DNA of 51,098 bases from positions 1-51,098 of the forward strand of contig WRNG01000003.1 in assembly GCA_009776735.1 (NCBI GenBank), in the 5' to 3' direction. The notes beneath the pieces are model-generated. The model saw nothing but the letters and a program-made list of their open reading frames with translations. It searched no databases and was not told the DNA's origin. Position 1 is the stretch's first letter; each line of letters starts with the position of its first letter. The DNA comes from Dehalococcoidia bacterium. Its GTDB lineage: Bacteria; Chloroflexota; Dehalococcoidia; Dehalococcoidales; UBA1222. The position numbers and the translations under genes are program-made. Below, piece by piece: positions 1 to 8,583 of this stretch.

Positions 1-843
1 GCTGATATGGTATTTGTAACCGCAGGGATGGGTGGCGGAACCGGCACCGGTTCCGCGCCGGTAGTTGCTCAAATCGCCAAAGAATCCGGGGCACTCACAA
101 TTGCTGTCGTTACAAAGCCGTTCTCTTTTGAAGGTGCCCATCGTATGCAAGTTGCTCAGGAGGGTGTTAGCCGTTTATTGGGCAAGGTGGATACACTTAT
201 CATCATTCCCAATGATCGTTTACTAGATTTATGCGATCCCAAGACCGGAGTTGATGCCGCGTTCAAGATGGCAGATGATGTCTTGCGTCATGGTGTTCAA
301 GCAATCTCCGAGGTCATTACGGTTCCTGGTATGATTAACTTAGACTTTGCTGATGTGAAAGCTGTCATGAAAGATGCCGGTCCCGCTTGGATGTCGATCG
401 GGCGAGGAACAGGAAAGAATCGCGCTATCGATGCCGCTCATTCCGCTTTGGCCAGCCCACTGTTGGATGTGACTATCGAAGGTTCCAAGGGGGTTTTGTT
501 TAATATTGTCGGAGGCGTTGACCTGACGCTCTTTGAGGTTAATGAAGCCGCGCAGGTGATTAGGGAAGCAGTAGACCCGGATGCCAATATAATTTTTGGC
601 GTAGCTTCGGATGCCTCGATGGGAAATGATGTTCGCATTACGCTTGTAGCTACCGGATTTGTGAACAAGACTGAGGCTTCTTCAAAGGATGATGATGAAT
701 TTACCAAAAAGCTCAGAAACATCAAAACAGAAGAAGAATTGGATATGCCTTCATTTCTACGTCGCTGGAATAAAATTGGTTCCCAGAATCGGCGAACTAT
801 TCCTCAGGAGCAGATATCTCGCCAACAGACACGTTCTTATTAA
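1..843 (+). CDS. ftsZ: Cell division protein FtsZ (5' end missing)
   Basis: FtsZ is the tubulin-like GTPase that polymerises into the Z-ring at midcell. The reading frame is open from base 1 and reads [20 protein letters not shown], containing the tubulin/FtsZ signature GGGTGTG. The ATG at base 7 is therefore internal, and roughly the first 95-100 residues lie outside the window. The T7 region ([11 protein letters not shown]) and the C-terminal subdomain follow. The protein ends with a DMPSFLRR motif, matching the conserved C-terminal peptide that binds FtsA-type anchors, and a short basic tail after a short linker. A strong terminator follows immediately, so ftsZ ends its transcription unit. 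Confidence 0.97.
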   Translation, partial: ADMVFVTAGMGGGTGTGSAPVVAQIAKESGALTIAVVTKPFSFEGAHRMQVAQEGVSRLLGKVDTLIIIPNDRLLDLCDPKTGVDAAFKMADDVLRHGVQAISEVITVPGMINLDFADVKAVMKDAGPAWMSIGRGTGKNRAIDAAHSALASPLLDVTIEGSKGVLFNIVGGVDLTLFEVNEAAQVIREAVDPDANIIFGVASDASMGNDVRITLVATGFVNKTEASSKDDDEFTKKLRNIKTEEELDMPSFLRRWNKIGSQNRRTIPQEQISRQQTRSY

Positions 844-874
844 TTTATGAATTAGATAATGGTATTGACCCGAT

Positions 875-912
875 AAGGAGACGCTGAAATTTTTTGGCGT
901 CTCCTTTTTTTT
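875..912 (+). terminator. Rho-independent terminator after ftsZ
   Basis: A perfect 10-bp stem (AAGGAGACGC / GCGTCTCCTT) with a 12-nt loop is followed directly by a run of T. It lies 32 bases after the ftsZ stop codon and separates ftsZ from the nrdR-nrdJ unit. Confidence 0.92.
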
Positions 913-976
913 GAGATTTTTTTCGATACAACTTATTTTAATCCATTTGTTATGCCTTCAGACCCGTTAATTCTCG

Positions 977-1005
977 TTGACTTCCACTATCTATTGTGGT
1001 AATTT
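977..1005 (+). promoter_or_regulatory. Putative promoter of nrdR-nrdJ
   Basis: A TTGACT -35-like hexamer is followed after exactly 17 bp by TAATTT as a weak -10. The spacer is almost fully occupied by the first NrdR-box-like palindrome, so a bound repressor would block polymerase. The -35 is good (5/6) but the -10 is poor (3/6), so the exact -10 is uncertain. Confidence 0.5.
984..999 (+). promoter_or_regulatory. NrdR box 1 (putative operator)
   Basis: CCACTATCTATTGTGG is a palindrome fitting the known NrdR box pattern acaCwAtATaTwGtgt at about 13 of 16 positions. It sits between the putative -35 and -10 of the nrdR-nrdJ operon and is centred 32 bp upstream of a second box. Confidence 0.75.
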
Positions 1006-1015
1006 ATTGGGCGCA

Positions 1016-1031
1016 ACACAATATGTAGTAG
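1016..1031 (+). promoter_or_regulatory. NrdR box 2 (putative operator)
   Basis: ACACAATATGTAGTAG fits the NrdR box consensus at about 13-14 of 16 positions. It lies 8 bases before the nrdR start codon. The 32-bp centre-to-centre spacing to box 1 (about three helical turns) is the usual layout of paired NrdR boxes. Confidence 0.75.
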
Positions 1032-1038
1032 TTATGTC

Positions 1039-1524
1039 ATGAAATGTCCTTATTGCGGTCAAGACGATTCCCGTGTGGTTGATTCTCGAGACACGCTGGA
1101 AAGCGTACGGAGAAGACGTGAATGTGTGGTATGTCAAGCACGTTTTACAACGTATGAAAAAATACAGCCGGTTTGTCTGTATGTTGTAAAAAAAGATCAG
1201 CGTCGCGAGGAGTTCAATAAAGAAAAGCTGCTTTCGGGTATTCGTAAAGCCTGCCAGAAACGTCCCTTGTCTCAAGAGGCGATAGAAACCTTGGGGGATG
1301 ATATTGAGACTGAACTACTGCAAATAGGCAAGGCTGAGGTTAGCTATTCCCTTATTGGTGATTTGGTAATGGCGCATCTTAAAAAACTGGATAATATTGC
1401 CTATATCCGTTTCGCCAGTGTGTACCGGGATTTTACAGACATCATTGATTTAAAACAGGAGGTGGATACACTGATTAACCACTATTCCCCGCCGGATAAC
1501 CAAATTATCCTGCCTATAAACTAG
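1039..1524 (+). CDS. nrdR: Transcriptional repressor NrdR
   Basis: NrdR represses ribonucleotide reductase genes in response to (d)ATP. The 161-aa product starts with the canonical MKCPYCG, which supports this ATG. The N-terminal zinc ribbon has CPYC near residues 3-6 and CVVC near 29-32, with the basic DNA-binding stretch RRRRECV. An ATP-cone domain follows from about residue 48 (VVKKDQRREEFNKEKL). The length is close to the family norm of 150-160. It is followed after a short gap by a class II ribonucleotide reductase and preceded by two NrdR-box-like palindromes, so it probably regulates its own operon and the reductase. Confidence 0.97.
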   Translation: MKCPYCGQDDSRVVDSRDTLESVRRRRECVVCQARFTTYEKIQPVCLYVVKKDQRREEFNKEKLLSGIRKACQKRPLSQEAIETLGDDIETELLQIGKAEVSYSLIGDLVMAHLKKLDNIAYIRFASVYRDFTDIIDLKQEVDTLINHYSPPDNQIILPIN

Positions 1525-1555
1525 TGGTGGTGTGGACTCAGTGTTGAGGTTTGAT

Positions 1556-4225
1556 ATGAGTAAAAATGGTATGTCCAACAAAGGAGCTGAACTGATTGAC
1601 AGCACACATATTGCCCGCGCTATTTTCAATGCCGCGTCGGCGATGGGTATTTCAGATAGGGACCGCATTGATCATATTACCAGGCAGGTTATTTCCCGCT
1701 TAGAACGCCCGGTGATACTACCTGGTTTAGAAGAATACATCCCTCAAGGTCATAACCAATTACTTACTCCGGCATATGAGTCTGATATTTTGGAGTTGGT
1801 TAAAGAGTTTCTTGCCACAGAGAAGCCGCCCAATGAAAGCGGCATTTCGCCAATCAGTTGCGGAGATAAGAAAATTGATGAGTTGCCAGCAGAGTGCTTT
1901 GCAGCCCATTCTACAACACTTGAAACAAAAAGGAATTCAAATAAGGAGACGCCCGTTATGCCAGCCATGCCTGAATTAAAAACCCCTGCAACAATTAATG
2001 ACAATGCTCTTCGCGTACTGGAAAAACGCTATTTAATGAAGGATAAAACCGGTAGGATTATTGAAAGTCCCGAAGATTTATTTAAACGTGTCGCGCATAC
2101 GATTGCGGCTGCTGAAAAGAAGCATAACCCAAATGCCGATGTCAAGAGTTGGGAGGATAAATTCTTTGCCACAATGTCAGCCTTGGAGTTTCTCCCCAAT
2201 TCTCCCACCCTTATGAATGCCGGACGTGAACTAGGACAACTATCGGCTTGTTTCGTACTTCCCATTGAAGACTCTATGGAGTCGATTTTTGAAGCGGTGA
2301 AGAATACGGCTTTGATTCATAAAAGCGGAGGAGGCACGGGTTTTTCTTTCTCGCATCTGCGACCGGAAACAGACAGGGTGGGGACAACCGGCGGTGTGGC
2401 CAGTGGTCCGGTGTCTTTTATGCGAGCTTTTGATGTGGCTACCGATGTTATAAAACAAGGCGGCACGCGACGTGGTGCCAATATGGCTATCTTAAATGTT
2501 ACGCACCCCGATATTTATCGGTTCATTACTTCTAAAGAGGATATGCTCTCTCTTACCAATTTTAACATCTCAGTTGCTGTTACCACTGGTTTTATGCAAG
2601 CAGTAAAAGACGGAACGGATTATGAGTTAATCAATCCGCGCACCAAAGAGCCGGCGGGGAAGCAAAATGCCAGAGAAGTGTTTGATAAAATGGTGGAGCT
2701 GGCTTGGAAGACCGGTGACCCGGGCGTGATATTTATTGATCGTATAAACCAAGATAACCCTACTCCTAATCTGGGAAATATTGAGAGCACTAACCCCTGC
2801 GGAGAACAGCCGCTACTCCCATATGAGAGTTGTAATTTAGGCTCCATTAATCTGTCGCGTATGATTAAAATTAATGGAAAGGCAGAAATAGATTTTGCCA
2901 AGCTGGAGAATACAGTAAAACTGGCGTTGCGTTTCTTGGACAACGTTATTGACGTCAATCGGTTCCCGCTTCCGGCAATTGGTGAAATGACGCAGCGCAC
3001 GAGAAAAATCGGTTTAGGTGTGATGGGCTTTGCTGATATGCTTATACAGCTAGGCATTCCGTATAACTCTGAGGAAGCTCTTGATGTGGCTGAGGCAGTT
3101 ATGGGCACAATAAACGATATAGCGCATAAAACTTCTATTGAATTGGGCGAGGAGCGTGGGGAATTCCCCGCTTTTGAGGGCAGCGTTTATGACAAGCCTA
3201 ATGCTGCCAAAGTGCGCAATGCTTCTTGTACTACGATCGCTCCAACCGGAACACTTTCAATTATTGCTGGTTGTTCGGGCGGTATTGAGCCGGTTTTTGC
3301 CTTGTCTTTCACGAGAAACATTCTTGATGGTGCGAAATTTATTGAGGTGAATCCTTATTTTGAGGATGCCGCACGTAAGGGAGGGTTTTATTCTGAGGAA
3401 CTTATGCAGAGGCTGGCTGAAGGGGAACACTTGAAAGATATGGAGGAAGTGCCCGATAGTATTAAACGAGTTTTTGTGACGGCACATGATATTAGTGTTG
3501 AGTGGCACGTGCGTATGCAGTCAGCATTCCAGCATCATACCGATAATGCGGTTTCCAAAACGGTAAACTTTCCCAAAGAGGCCACTATTGAAGATGTGTA
3601 TAAAGTATATATGATGGCCTATGAAGAAAAATTGAAGGGCGTTACAATTTATCGTGACGGAAGTCGTGACGGACAAGTATTAACAACCGGAAATGGTGGA
3701 GTTAAAGAGGAAAAAACAGTCGTTAGGGGGGAGAACGCGCAGTTATCGCCGCGTAAACGTTCTAAGGTCACGAGAGGTTTTACCGAACGTGTAACAACAG
3801 GGTGTGGCTATATTTATGTTACCGTTAACTCGGATGAATACGGAATCTGTGAGGTTTTTTCTCATCTTGGTAAGACTGGAGGATGTGCGGCGGCACAATT
3901 GGAATCAGCCTGTCGGTTGATCTCGCTTGGACTGCGTTCGGGAATTGACGTAAATTCATTGGTCAAACAGCTTAAAGGCATTCGGTGTCCTTCTATTGCC
4001 TGGGAGAACGGCAAGTCAATCCTGTCCTGTGCCGACGCGATTGCCGGAGTATTAGAACGTCAAGCTGTTCTTGCTCAAGGAGAAGATGAGGGCATAAATA
4101 CTCCCATAACCCAGGATTTGGGATTAGTGAAAAATGTGGCTGGGCAATGCCCGGAATGCACCAGTTTGCTTTCATACCAGGAAGGGTGTTTGGTATGTCC
4201 GAGTTGCGGTTATACTAAATGCTAA
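1556..4225 (+). CDS. nrdJ: Adenosylcobalamin-dependent (class II) ribonucleoside-diphosphate reductase
   Basis: Reduces ribonucleotides to deoxyribonucleotides using a radical generated from coenzyme B12, so it needs no NrdB partner. The catalytic barrel contains SACFVLP (first active-site Cys) and NPCGEQPLLPYESCNLGSIN around the radical-site Cys. A TSCPD domain (TGCGYIYVTV...GGCAAA) follows, and the protein ends in a Cys-rich tail (CPEC...CPSCGYTKC), typical of B12-dependent enzymes that are re-reduced through the C terminus. The roughly 130 N-terminal residues before LEKRYLMKDKTGRI look like a degraded ATP-cone-like region. I prefer the ATG at 1556, preceded by GAGG, over GTG 1532; ATG 1571 is also possible. 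Cotranscribed with nrdR and presumably controlled by it. Confidence 0.93.
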   Translation: MSKNGMSNKGAELIDSTHIARAIFNAASAMGISDRDRIDHITRQVISRLERPVILPGLEEYIPQGHNQLLTPAYESDILELVKEFLATEKPPNESGISPISCGDKKIDELPAECFAAHSTTLETKRNSNKETPVMPAMPELKTPATINDNALRVLEKRYLMKDKTGRIIESPEDLFKRVAHTIAAAEKKHNPNADVKSWEDKFFATMSALEFLPNSPTLMNAGRELGQLSACFVLPIEDSMESIFEAVKNTALIHKSGGGTGFSFSHLRPETDRVGTTGGVASGPVSFMRAFDVATDVIKQGGTRRGANMAILNVTHPDIYRFITSKEDMLSLTNFNISVAVTTGFMQAVKDGTDYELINPRTKEPAGKQNAREVFDKMVELAWKTGDPGVIFIDRINQDNPTPNLGNIESTNPCGEQPLLPYESCNLGSINLSRMIKINGKAEIDFAKLENTVKLALRFLDNVIDVNRFPLPAIGEMTQRTRKIGLGVMGFADMLIQLGIPYNSEEALDVAEAVMGTINDIAHKTSIELGEERGEFPAFEGSVYDKPNAAKVRNASCTTIAPTGTLSIIAGCSGGIEPVFALSFTRNILDGAKFIEVNPYFEDAARKGGFYSEELMQRLAEGEHLKDMEEVPDSIKRVFVTAHDISVEWHVRMQSAFQHHTDNAVSKTVNFPKEATIEDVYKVYMMAYEEKLKGVTIYRDGSRDGQVLTTGNGGVKEEKTVVRGENAQLSPRKRSKVTRGFTERVTTGCGYIYVTVNSDEYGICEVFSHLGKTGGCAAAQLESACRLISLGLRSGIDVNSLVKQLKGIRCPSIAWENGKSILSCADAIAGVLERQAVLAQGEDEGINTPITQDLGLVKNVAGQCPECTSLLSYQEGCLVCPSCGYTKC

Positions 4226-4283
4226 TATCGGCAAACGAAATCAACTGAAAGGAGCGCATATTATCAACAGAGACGAACGGGTA

Positions 4284-5015
4284 ATGGTATTTATTGATGG
4301 CTCAAATATGTATCACTCATTAAAAGCCTTTTTTAAACGCACCGATCTTGATTTAGCCTTATTCAGTCGTAAGCTGATAGAAAAACGACATTTGGTGCGT
4401 ATGTATTATTACAATGCGGTAGTAGGAAAACAGGAAGAGCCGGAGCGTTTCAAAGATCAAGAAAAATTTTTTAAGAGCGTGTCTACGATTCCTTATACCG
4501 AACTGCGCTTGGGACGGTTGGTGTATACCAACCAGTGGCCTGGCAGTCCGCCATTTGAAAAGGGGGTGGACGTTCAACTTGCTACCGATATGATTACACA
4601 TGCTTTTAAAAATAACTTTGATGTAGCCATTCTAGTGGCAGGCGATAATGATTTTGTTGGTGCGATACAGGCCGTCAAAGACAACGGAAAACATGTTGAA
4701 GTAGCTCTATTCGGACAGGAGCGTACATCACGCCAACTTAGGGACGCTGCCGATAGGATTATCACGCTTGATGGGCGTATAATGCGGGGTTGTTGGAAGG
4801 GGCCGCAATCAAGCCAGGGTAATTCCAAACCTCGATTAAAACCGGTTAGTACTAATAACAACACCAAATTTCATTCTAACCGGAGTGGACAACACTCCGA
4901 ACCGTATTATGCCGAGCATTTAAAACCGGCGAATGAAATCCATGACGACGTGAATGAAAATGGGCAAGAGATTTTACCTCTGAATTCTTGGCATAATCCG
5001 TACAATGGACCTTGA
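4284..5015 (+). CDS. NYN domain (LabA/DUF88-like) protein, putative RNase
   Basis: The product carries the PIN-like NYN fold: VFIDGSNMYHSL at the N terminus, EKGVDVQLATDM in the middle and VAGDNDF further on. These supply the conserved acidic residues that bind metal in this family. The family includes predicted or proven ribonucleases, but the substrate here is unknown. After about residue 170 the protein becomes a low-complexity polar tail rich in Asn, Ser and Pro. The ORF-track start at 4134 overlaps nrdJ and is unlikely. ATG 4284 lacks a good ribosome site, while AAAGGAG at 4248-4254 would suit an ATT codon at 4260, giving an N terminus INRDERVMVFIDG. It follows nrdJ closely and may share its transcript. 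Confidence 0.85.
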   Translation: MVFIDGSNMYHSLKAFFKRTDLDLALFSRKLIEKRHLVRMYYYNAVVGKQEEPERFKDQEKFFKSVSTIPYTELRLGRLVYTNQWPGSPPFEKGVDVQLATDMITHAFKNNFDVAILVAGDNDFVGAIQAVKDNGKHVEVALFGQERTSRQLRDAADRIITLDGRIMRGCWKGPQSSQGNSKPRLKPVSTNNNTKFHSNRSGQHSEPYYAEHLKPANEIHDDVNENGQEILPLNSWHNPYNGP

Positions 5016-5153
5016 CACTCCCCATAACTCAAATCAAATGATTCCTGATTCAACGCCCATAGAGTAGCGTCTTACATGAACTCCAAAGCGCGTTGCGATA
5101 ACCTGAGCAGAACTGTTTTCTTTGTCGCATATTGAAAACATAAGCGGGATAAC

Positions 5154-6719
5154 ATGAGTAGCAGACAGGGAAGTAAAAGTAACAGCCGACTATCTGGCCG
5201 TGCCGATTTTTTCAGCGGGGGGCGTTTGCGTGAGGAGGAGGGGGTAGTCATTCGTGACTGGGGAGGGCGTTATCCCATTGCCATAATCTATCCAAACAAA
5301 TATTTTATTGGCATGTCGAATCTAGGTATACAGGCGCTATATGGGTACCTAAATGCTTGTTCGGGAATAATTGGGGAAAGAGTGTTCTGGGAGAATGATG
5401 GCAAACCGCTCTTAAGTATTGAGTCATCACGTCCCTTGATGGATTTTGCCTGTCTGGCTTTCTCTTTCTCGTACGAATTGGATTACCTTAACCTGGCTGC
5501 TATCCTACGCGATGCAGGAATACCGCTTTGGGCCAAAGATCGAGGAGACAATCACCCACTGCTTATTGCCGGAGGCCCTTGTATTACTGCCAATCCGTCT
5601 CCGGTAGCTCCTTTTTTTGATGTATTGTGTATTGGCGAGGCGGAAGCAATCCTACCCGACGTATTACCAATTTTATCTGAGGGCTTGGGACGAATCGAGT
5701 TGTTAACTAGGTTGAACTCCGTGCCGGGATTATGTGTACCATCCCTAGCCAATAGACGAACTATTCAACGTCGATGGTTAAAATCAATTAATGAATATCC
5801 GACGCATTCTGTTGTTCTTACTCGTGACACTGAATTGGGAGACTTATATCTAATTGAGGTAGAGCGCGGATGTAGTGCTTACTGCAATTTTTGTTTGGTC
5901 AGTAGAATATTCTGCCCGTTGCGGTTTCATTCCTATGATTCTTTGATACGGCAAGTGTGCGAGGGGCTCAAATATCGTACGCGGATCGGATTGGTGGGTC
6001 CAGTGGTAACCGATCATCCACAGATTGAGGATTTACTTGACGCAATACTGAAACTTGGAGCTGGTTTTTCTGTCAGTTCCATGCGTATAAAGAGCTTAAC
6101 AGAGTCGTTGTTAGGCAAAATGGTGTGTGGAGGGGTTAATTCTATCGCTCTTGCTCCTGAGGCAGGTTCGGATCGTCTTCGTTACGTAATTCGTAAAGGG
6201 TTTGACGAGAAGGAAATAATGAGCGCAATTGATATGGTGGCAAAACACCCTTTTAAACGTTTGAAATTATATTTTATGGTCGGGCTTCCTTCAGAAACCA
6301 CAGAAGACGTGGCATCCATTGTGGATTTGGCCCTGAAGTGTCAGAAACGCCTTGACAGTAAAAAACAAGGCTGTCGGATAAGACTAAACATAGCGCCATT
6401 TGTCCCTAAAGCTGGGACTCCTTTTCAGCGGATGGGAATGATGGAAGAGTCAGTTTTAAGCGAACGTATAAACTATATACGTGATCACCTTAGCGGAGAA
6501 GGGTTGGAGGTTAATGCTGAGAGCCCTCAGTGGAGTCATGTTCAAGCAACTCTCTCACGAGGCGACTCTTCTTTGGCTGGCGCCTTAGCCGTGCTTGATA
6601 AAGTTTCTTTAGCAAATTGGCGAAGCGCAGGTAAGAAAATGGGGGTTAATCTAGCGCATTTCGCATTACAGACCTGGCAACAGCAAGAGAAGCTACCTTG
6701 GGGAATGATAAGGCTTTAG
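5154..6719 (+). CDS. Uncharacterised radical SAM protein with B12-binding-like N-terminal domain
   Basis: This 521-aa protein has the radical SAM cluster motif CSAYCNFC (CX3CX2C, the ligands of the 4Fe-4S cluster that cleaves SAM) near residue 240. An N-terminal region (YPNKYFIGMSNLGIQALYGYLN...) and a GEAEAILPDVL segment resemble the cobalamin-binding-like half of large radical SAM proteins. It looks like the first half of the family of uncharacterised radical SAM fusions (TIGR03960-like) without the DUF2344 partner. The canonical DxHxxG base-off B12 motif is not visible, so cobalamin binding is doubtful. Substrate unknown. It stands alone, converging with yqeY; the ribosome site before ATG 5154 is weak. 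Confidence 0.85.
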   Translation: MSSRQGSKSNSRLSGRADFFSGGRLREEEGVVIRDWGGRYPIAIIYPNKYFIGMSNLGIQALYGYLNACSGIIGERVFWENDGKPLLSIESSRPLMDFACLAFSFSYELDYLNLAAILRDAGIPLWAKDRGDNHPLLIAGGPCITANPSPVAPFFDVLCIGEAEAILPDVLPILSEGLGRIELLTRLNSVPGLCVPSLANRRTIQRRWLKSINEYPTHSVVLTRDTELGDLYLIEVERGCSAYCNFCLVSRIFCPLRFHSYDSLIRQVCEGLKYRTRIGLVGPVVTDHPQIEDLLDAILKLGAGFSVSSMRIKSLTESLLGKMVCGGVNSIALAPEAGSDRLRYVIRKGFDEKEIMSAIDMVAKHPFKRLKLYFMVGLPSETTEDVASIVDLALKCQKRLDSKKQGCRIRLNIAPFVPKAGTPFQRMGMMEESVLSERINYIRDHLSGEGLEVNAESPQWSHVQATLSRGDSSLAGALAVLDKVSLANWRSAGKKMGVNLAHFALQTWQQQEKLPWGMIRL

Positions 6720-6738
6720 GGAGTATAAACTGCTTATC

Positions 6739-7191
6739 TTAATTTCCAAGTAGTTCGTTGACAATGAGGTTCACTTCTTGTCCATCGGCCTTGCCTCTAA
6801 CCATGGGCATCAGCTTTGGCATAAGCTTGTTTTTTTCATGCGGACCTTGGCAACCAGTTTCGGCAATCAGTTGTTTTACAAGAGAAGTGATTTCATCTCG
6901 GCTCATTTGCGTAGGGAGGTAACTTTTCAAGATGTTCATTTCAGCTTCTTCCTTGGCGGCTAACTCAGGACGATTTGCCGAACTAAATGCTGCAATACTT
7001 TCACGCCGTTGTTTTATTTCTTTGGAGATAACACCATGTATTTCGCTATCGGTTAGAGTAGCTCGTTTAGCTATTTCTGAATAATTGATGGACGAGAGAA
7101 GCATTCGAATCACCGAGCAACGCAAAGTGTCTCCACTACGCAAAGCTTGTTTTAAATCATCATTGAACTTTGTTTTAAGAGAGATCTCCAT
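6739..7191 (-). CDS. yqeY: GatB/YqeY domain-containing protein
   Basis: The 150-aa product matches the stand-alone YqeY family along its length: LKTKFNDDLKQALRSGDTLRCSVIRML at the start, KEIKQRRESI in the middle, LPTQMSRDEI, and a C-terminal MRGKADGQEVN. The domain resembles the tRNA-binding tail of the GatB subunit of Asp/Glu-tRNA amidotransferase. The cellular role of free YqeY is not firmly known. The ATG is preceded by AAGGAGC. It ends 19 bp from the convergent radical SAM gene. Confidence 0.94.
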   Translation of the reverse strand: MEISLKTKFNDDLKQALRSGDTLRCSVIRMLLSSINYSEIAKRATLTDSEIHGVISKEIKQRRESIAAFSSANRPELAAKEEAEMNILKSYLPTQMSRDEITSLVKQLIAETGCQGPHEKNKLMPKLMPMVRGKADGQEVNLIVNELLGN

Positions 7192-7607
7192 CCCCGTGCT
7201 CCTTGAATACTTTTTAGTTTTGTAACTTGACCAGAAAAACCTTCGTTAGCCATGATAAGTATATGAACTCATCACAATTTTATTCTAGATGACTGTTCGT
7301 GTCAAAGCATTATTGTGGGTGCGGTGAAATCATTGTGCATGTTCGGAAAACCAATTTGTAGTAGAATAACTCAGATGTAGTTATTCTTTTTCGTGGTACT
7401 CCTTACCTTCCGTGAAGAGGCTCTCTTGGCGATATCCATGCCGCGGCCAAAGAAAAGACCGCTACTAGGAATCTTGAGCGCATCGCCAGCAAGACTGACA
7501 GAGGCTTGGAACGGGAAGCAAAAGGTAAGTCTTTTCGCACAAACTGGCGGAGCTTAATTGTTAACATTTGCAAACATTTGTGCCACGACCAATGAATTGG
7601 GATAAAG
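7192..7607. other. Intergenic stretch between yqeY and mntP with possible coding remnant
   Basis: No intact gene is visible in these 416 bp. They hold an AT-rich hairpin (annotated separately). From about 7410 to 7595 on the plus strand there is a stretch open in one frame (reading ...GDIHAAAKEKTATRNLERI...) without a plausible start. It looks protein-like but I cannot assign it. The yqeY promoter should lie at the left end. I looked for a yybP-ykoY manganese riboswitch upstream of mntP and did not find its conserved motifs. Confidence 0.4.
7363..7391 (+). terminator. AT-rich hairpin with T-run (terminator-like or operator)
   Basis: A perfect 9-bp inverted repeat (AGAATAACT / AGTTATTCT) with a 7-nt loop ends in TTTTT on the plus strand. 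No plus-strand gene lies directly upstream, so it is either a leftover terminator of a lost gene or an operator-like palindrome about 220 bp upstream of mntP. Confidence 0.45.
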
Positions 7608-8177
7608 ATGGGTTTATTAGAGTTTTTGCTGTTGGCCATAGGGTTGTCCATGGATGCTTTCGCAGTAGCAATATGTATCGGATTGTCATATGCCCGTGTC
7701 CATGTGAAAACAGCAGTAATTGTCGGCTTATACTTCGCTACTTTTCAAGCCATTATGCCATTAATTGGCTATATGATTGCAATATTATTTGCCGACATGA
7801 TTATTATGGTTGACCATTGGATTGCTTTCGGATTGCTTTGCTTTCTCGGGGCTAAAATGATTGTTAGTAGCTTCAAAAAAGAGAGAGAGCCTTTTAAACA
7901 GTTTACTTTAGTACCATCACGTATGCTACCGCTTGCTGTTGCTACAAGTATTGATGCTTTGGCAATTGGGATATCGTTTGCTTTCCTACATGTTAACGTT
8001 GTTTCAGCTGTTTTGCTTATTGGTAGTATAACCTTTGTTATTTCAATAATGGGTGTAAAAATTGGAAGTATATTTGGTGGAAGGTTTAAATCAAAAGCAG
8101 AACTTGTTGGCGGGGTTATTTTGGTGTTGATAGGACTAAAGATACTACTTAGTCATTTAGAAATAATCAGTTTCTAA
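7608..8177 (+). CDS. mntP: Putative manganese efflux pump MntP
   Basis: A 189-aa membrane protein with about six hydrophobic segments arranged as two three-helix repeats. Each repeat has the acidic motif of the MntP family: LSMDAFAVAICIG in helix 1 and ATSIDALAIGISFAFL in helix 4. Known MntP proteins export Mn(II). The central cytoplasmic loop (KKEREPFKQFT) is short and basic. The length equals that of E. coli MntP (188 aa). No manganese riboswitch was recognised upstream. It is flanked on both sides by non-coding or decayed sequence, which would fit local acquisition or rearrangement. Confidence 0.93.
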   Translation: MGLLEFLLLAIGLSMDAFAVAICIGLSYARVHVKTAVIVGLYFATFQAIMPLIGYMIAILFADMIIMVDHWIAFGLLCFLGAKMIVSSFKKEREPFKQFTLVPSRMLPLAVATSIDALAIGISFAFLHVNVVSAVLLIGSITFVISIMGVKIGSIFGGRFKSKAELVGGVILVLIGLKILLSHLEIISF

Positions 8178-8401
8178 TGCCAATGCTAAGGCTGCGTTAT
8201 GGGAGTTGTCGCCAACCATATTTTCAAGATATCTTTGTGCTATTTTATGCCTAATTATTGCTAATACTTTGCCATGCCTTTTGGTATAAGACGGCTCTAT
8301 GGGCATCGTGGGGTCGGTTTTTGTTATAGTTTCCAGTTGAATCCAGCGTTAGGCATGGATTCGTTAGTTATGACCTCAATTTTGCTAGTTGTACATATCA
8401 T
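8157..8401 (-). other. Short minus-strand ORFs of unknown status downstream of mntP
   Basis: Two small frames lie head to tail. The first (8401 down to 8324, 25 aa, MICTTSKIEVITNES...) begins 7 nt after a strong AGGAGG. The second (8306 down to 8157, 49 aa, MPIEPSYTKRHGKVLAII...) overlaps the mntP stop by 21 bp. Neither is recognised. They may be pieces of one decayed gene, since they sit directly behind a broken Sel1-repeat frame on the same strand. Not secure as genes. Confidence 0.25.
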
Positions 8402-8404
8402 GAT

Positions 8405-8554
8405 TCAACCTCCTATTCTTTCGAGGACTTCTTTAGTATAGGCCTCTCCTTGTTCAGCTGCTTTGAGACACCATTTCATGGCTTCTTTATCATTTGGGGG
8501 GCTGTTGTGAAACCATTGTTAGCCTATTTCCTTGGCATAATAAGACTTTGACAT
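8405..8554 (-). pseudogene. Sel1-like repeat protein remnant
   Basis: On the minus strand a 50-codon frame opens with ATG, hits an in-frame TAA at codon 12, and then reads NDKEAMKWCLKAAEQGEAYT..., very like one Sel1-like repeat (consensus A..WY.KAAEQG.A). Sel1 repeats are TPR-like helical hairpins that mediate protein contacts. Only about one repeat remains, and the frame overlaps the rnpB -35 element, so this is a decayed fragment. Confidence 0.55.
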
Positions 8555-8576
8555 TATTTATTCCCTTCGATAGAGT
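8548..8576 (+). promoter_or_regulatory. Promoter of rnpB
   Basis: A perfect TTGACA -35 is followed after 17 bp by TAGAGT (4/6 to TATAAT). The predicted start at about 8583 coincides with the first base of the RNase P P1 helix, supporting both calls. Confidence 0.8.
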
Positions 8577-8583
8577 ATAAGAG

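Noticed and set aside
4134-4283. Upstream start of the NYN-domain ORF
   Set aside because: It would overlap the Cys-rich end of nrdJ by 92 bp with residues unlike the family.
7400-7607. yybP-ykoY manganese riboswitch upstream of mntP
   Set aside because: The conserved loop motifs of this riboswitch are not visible and the stretch looks more like decayed coding sequence.
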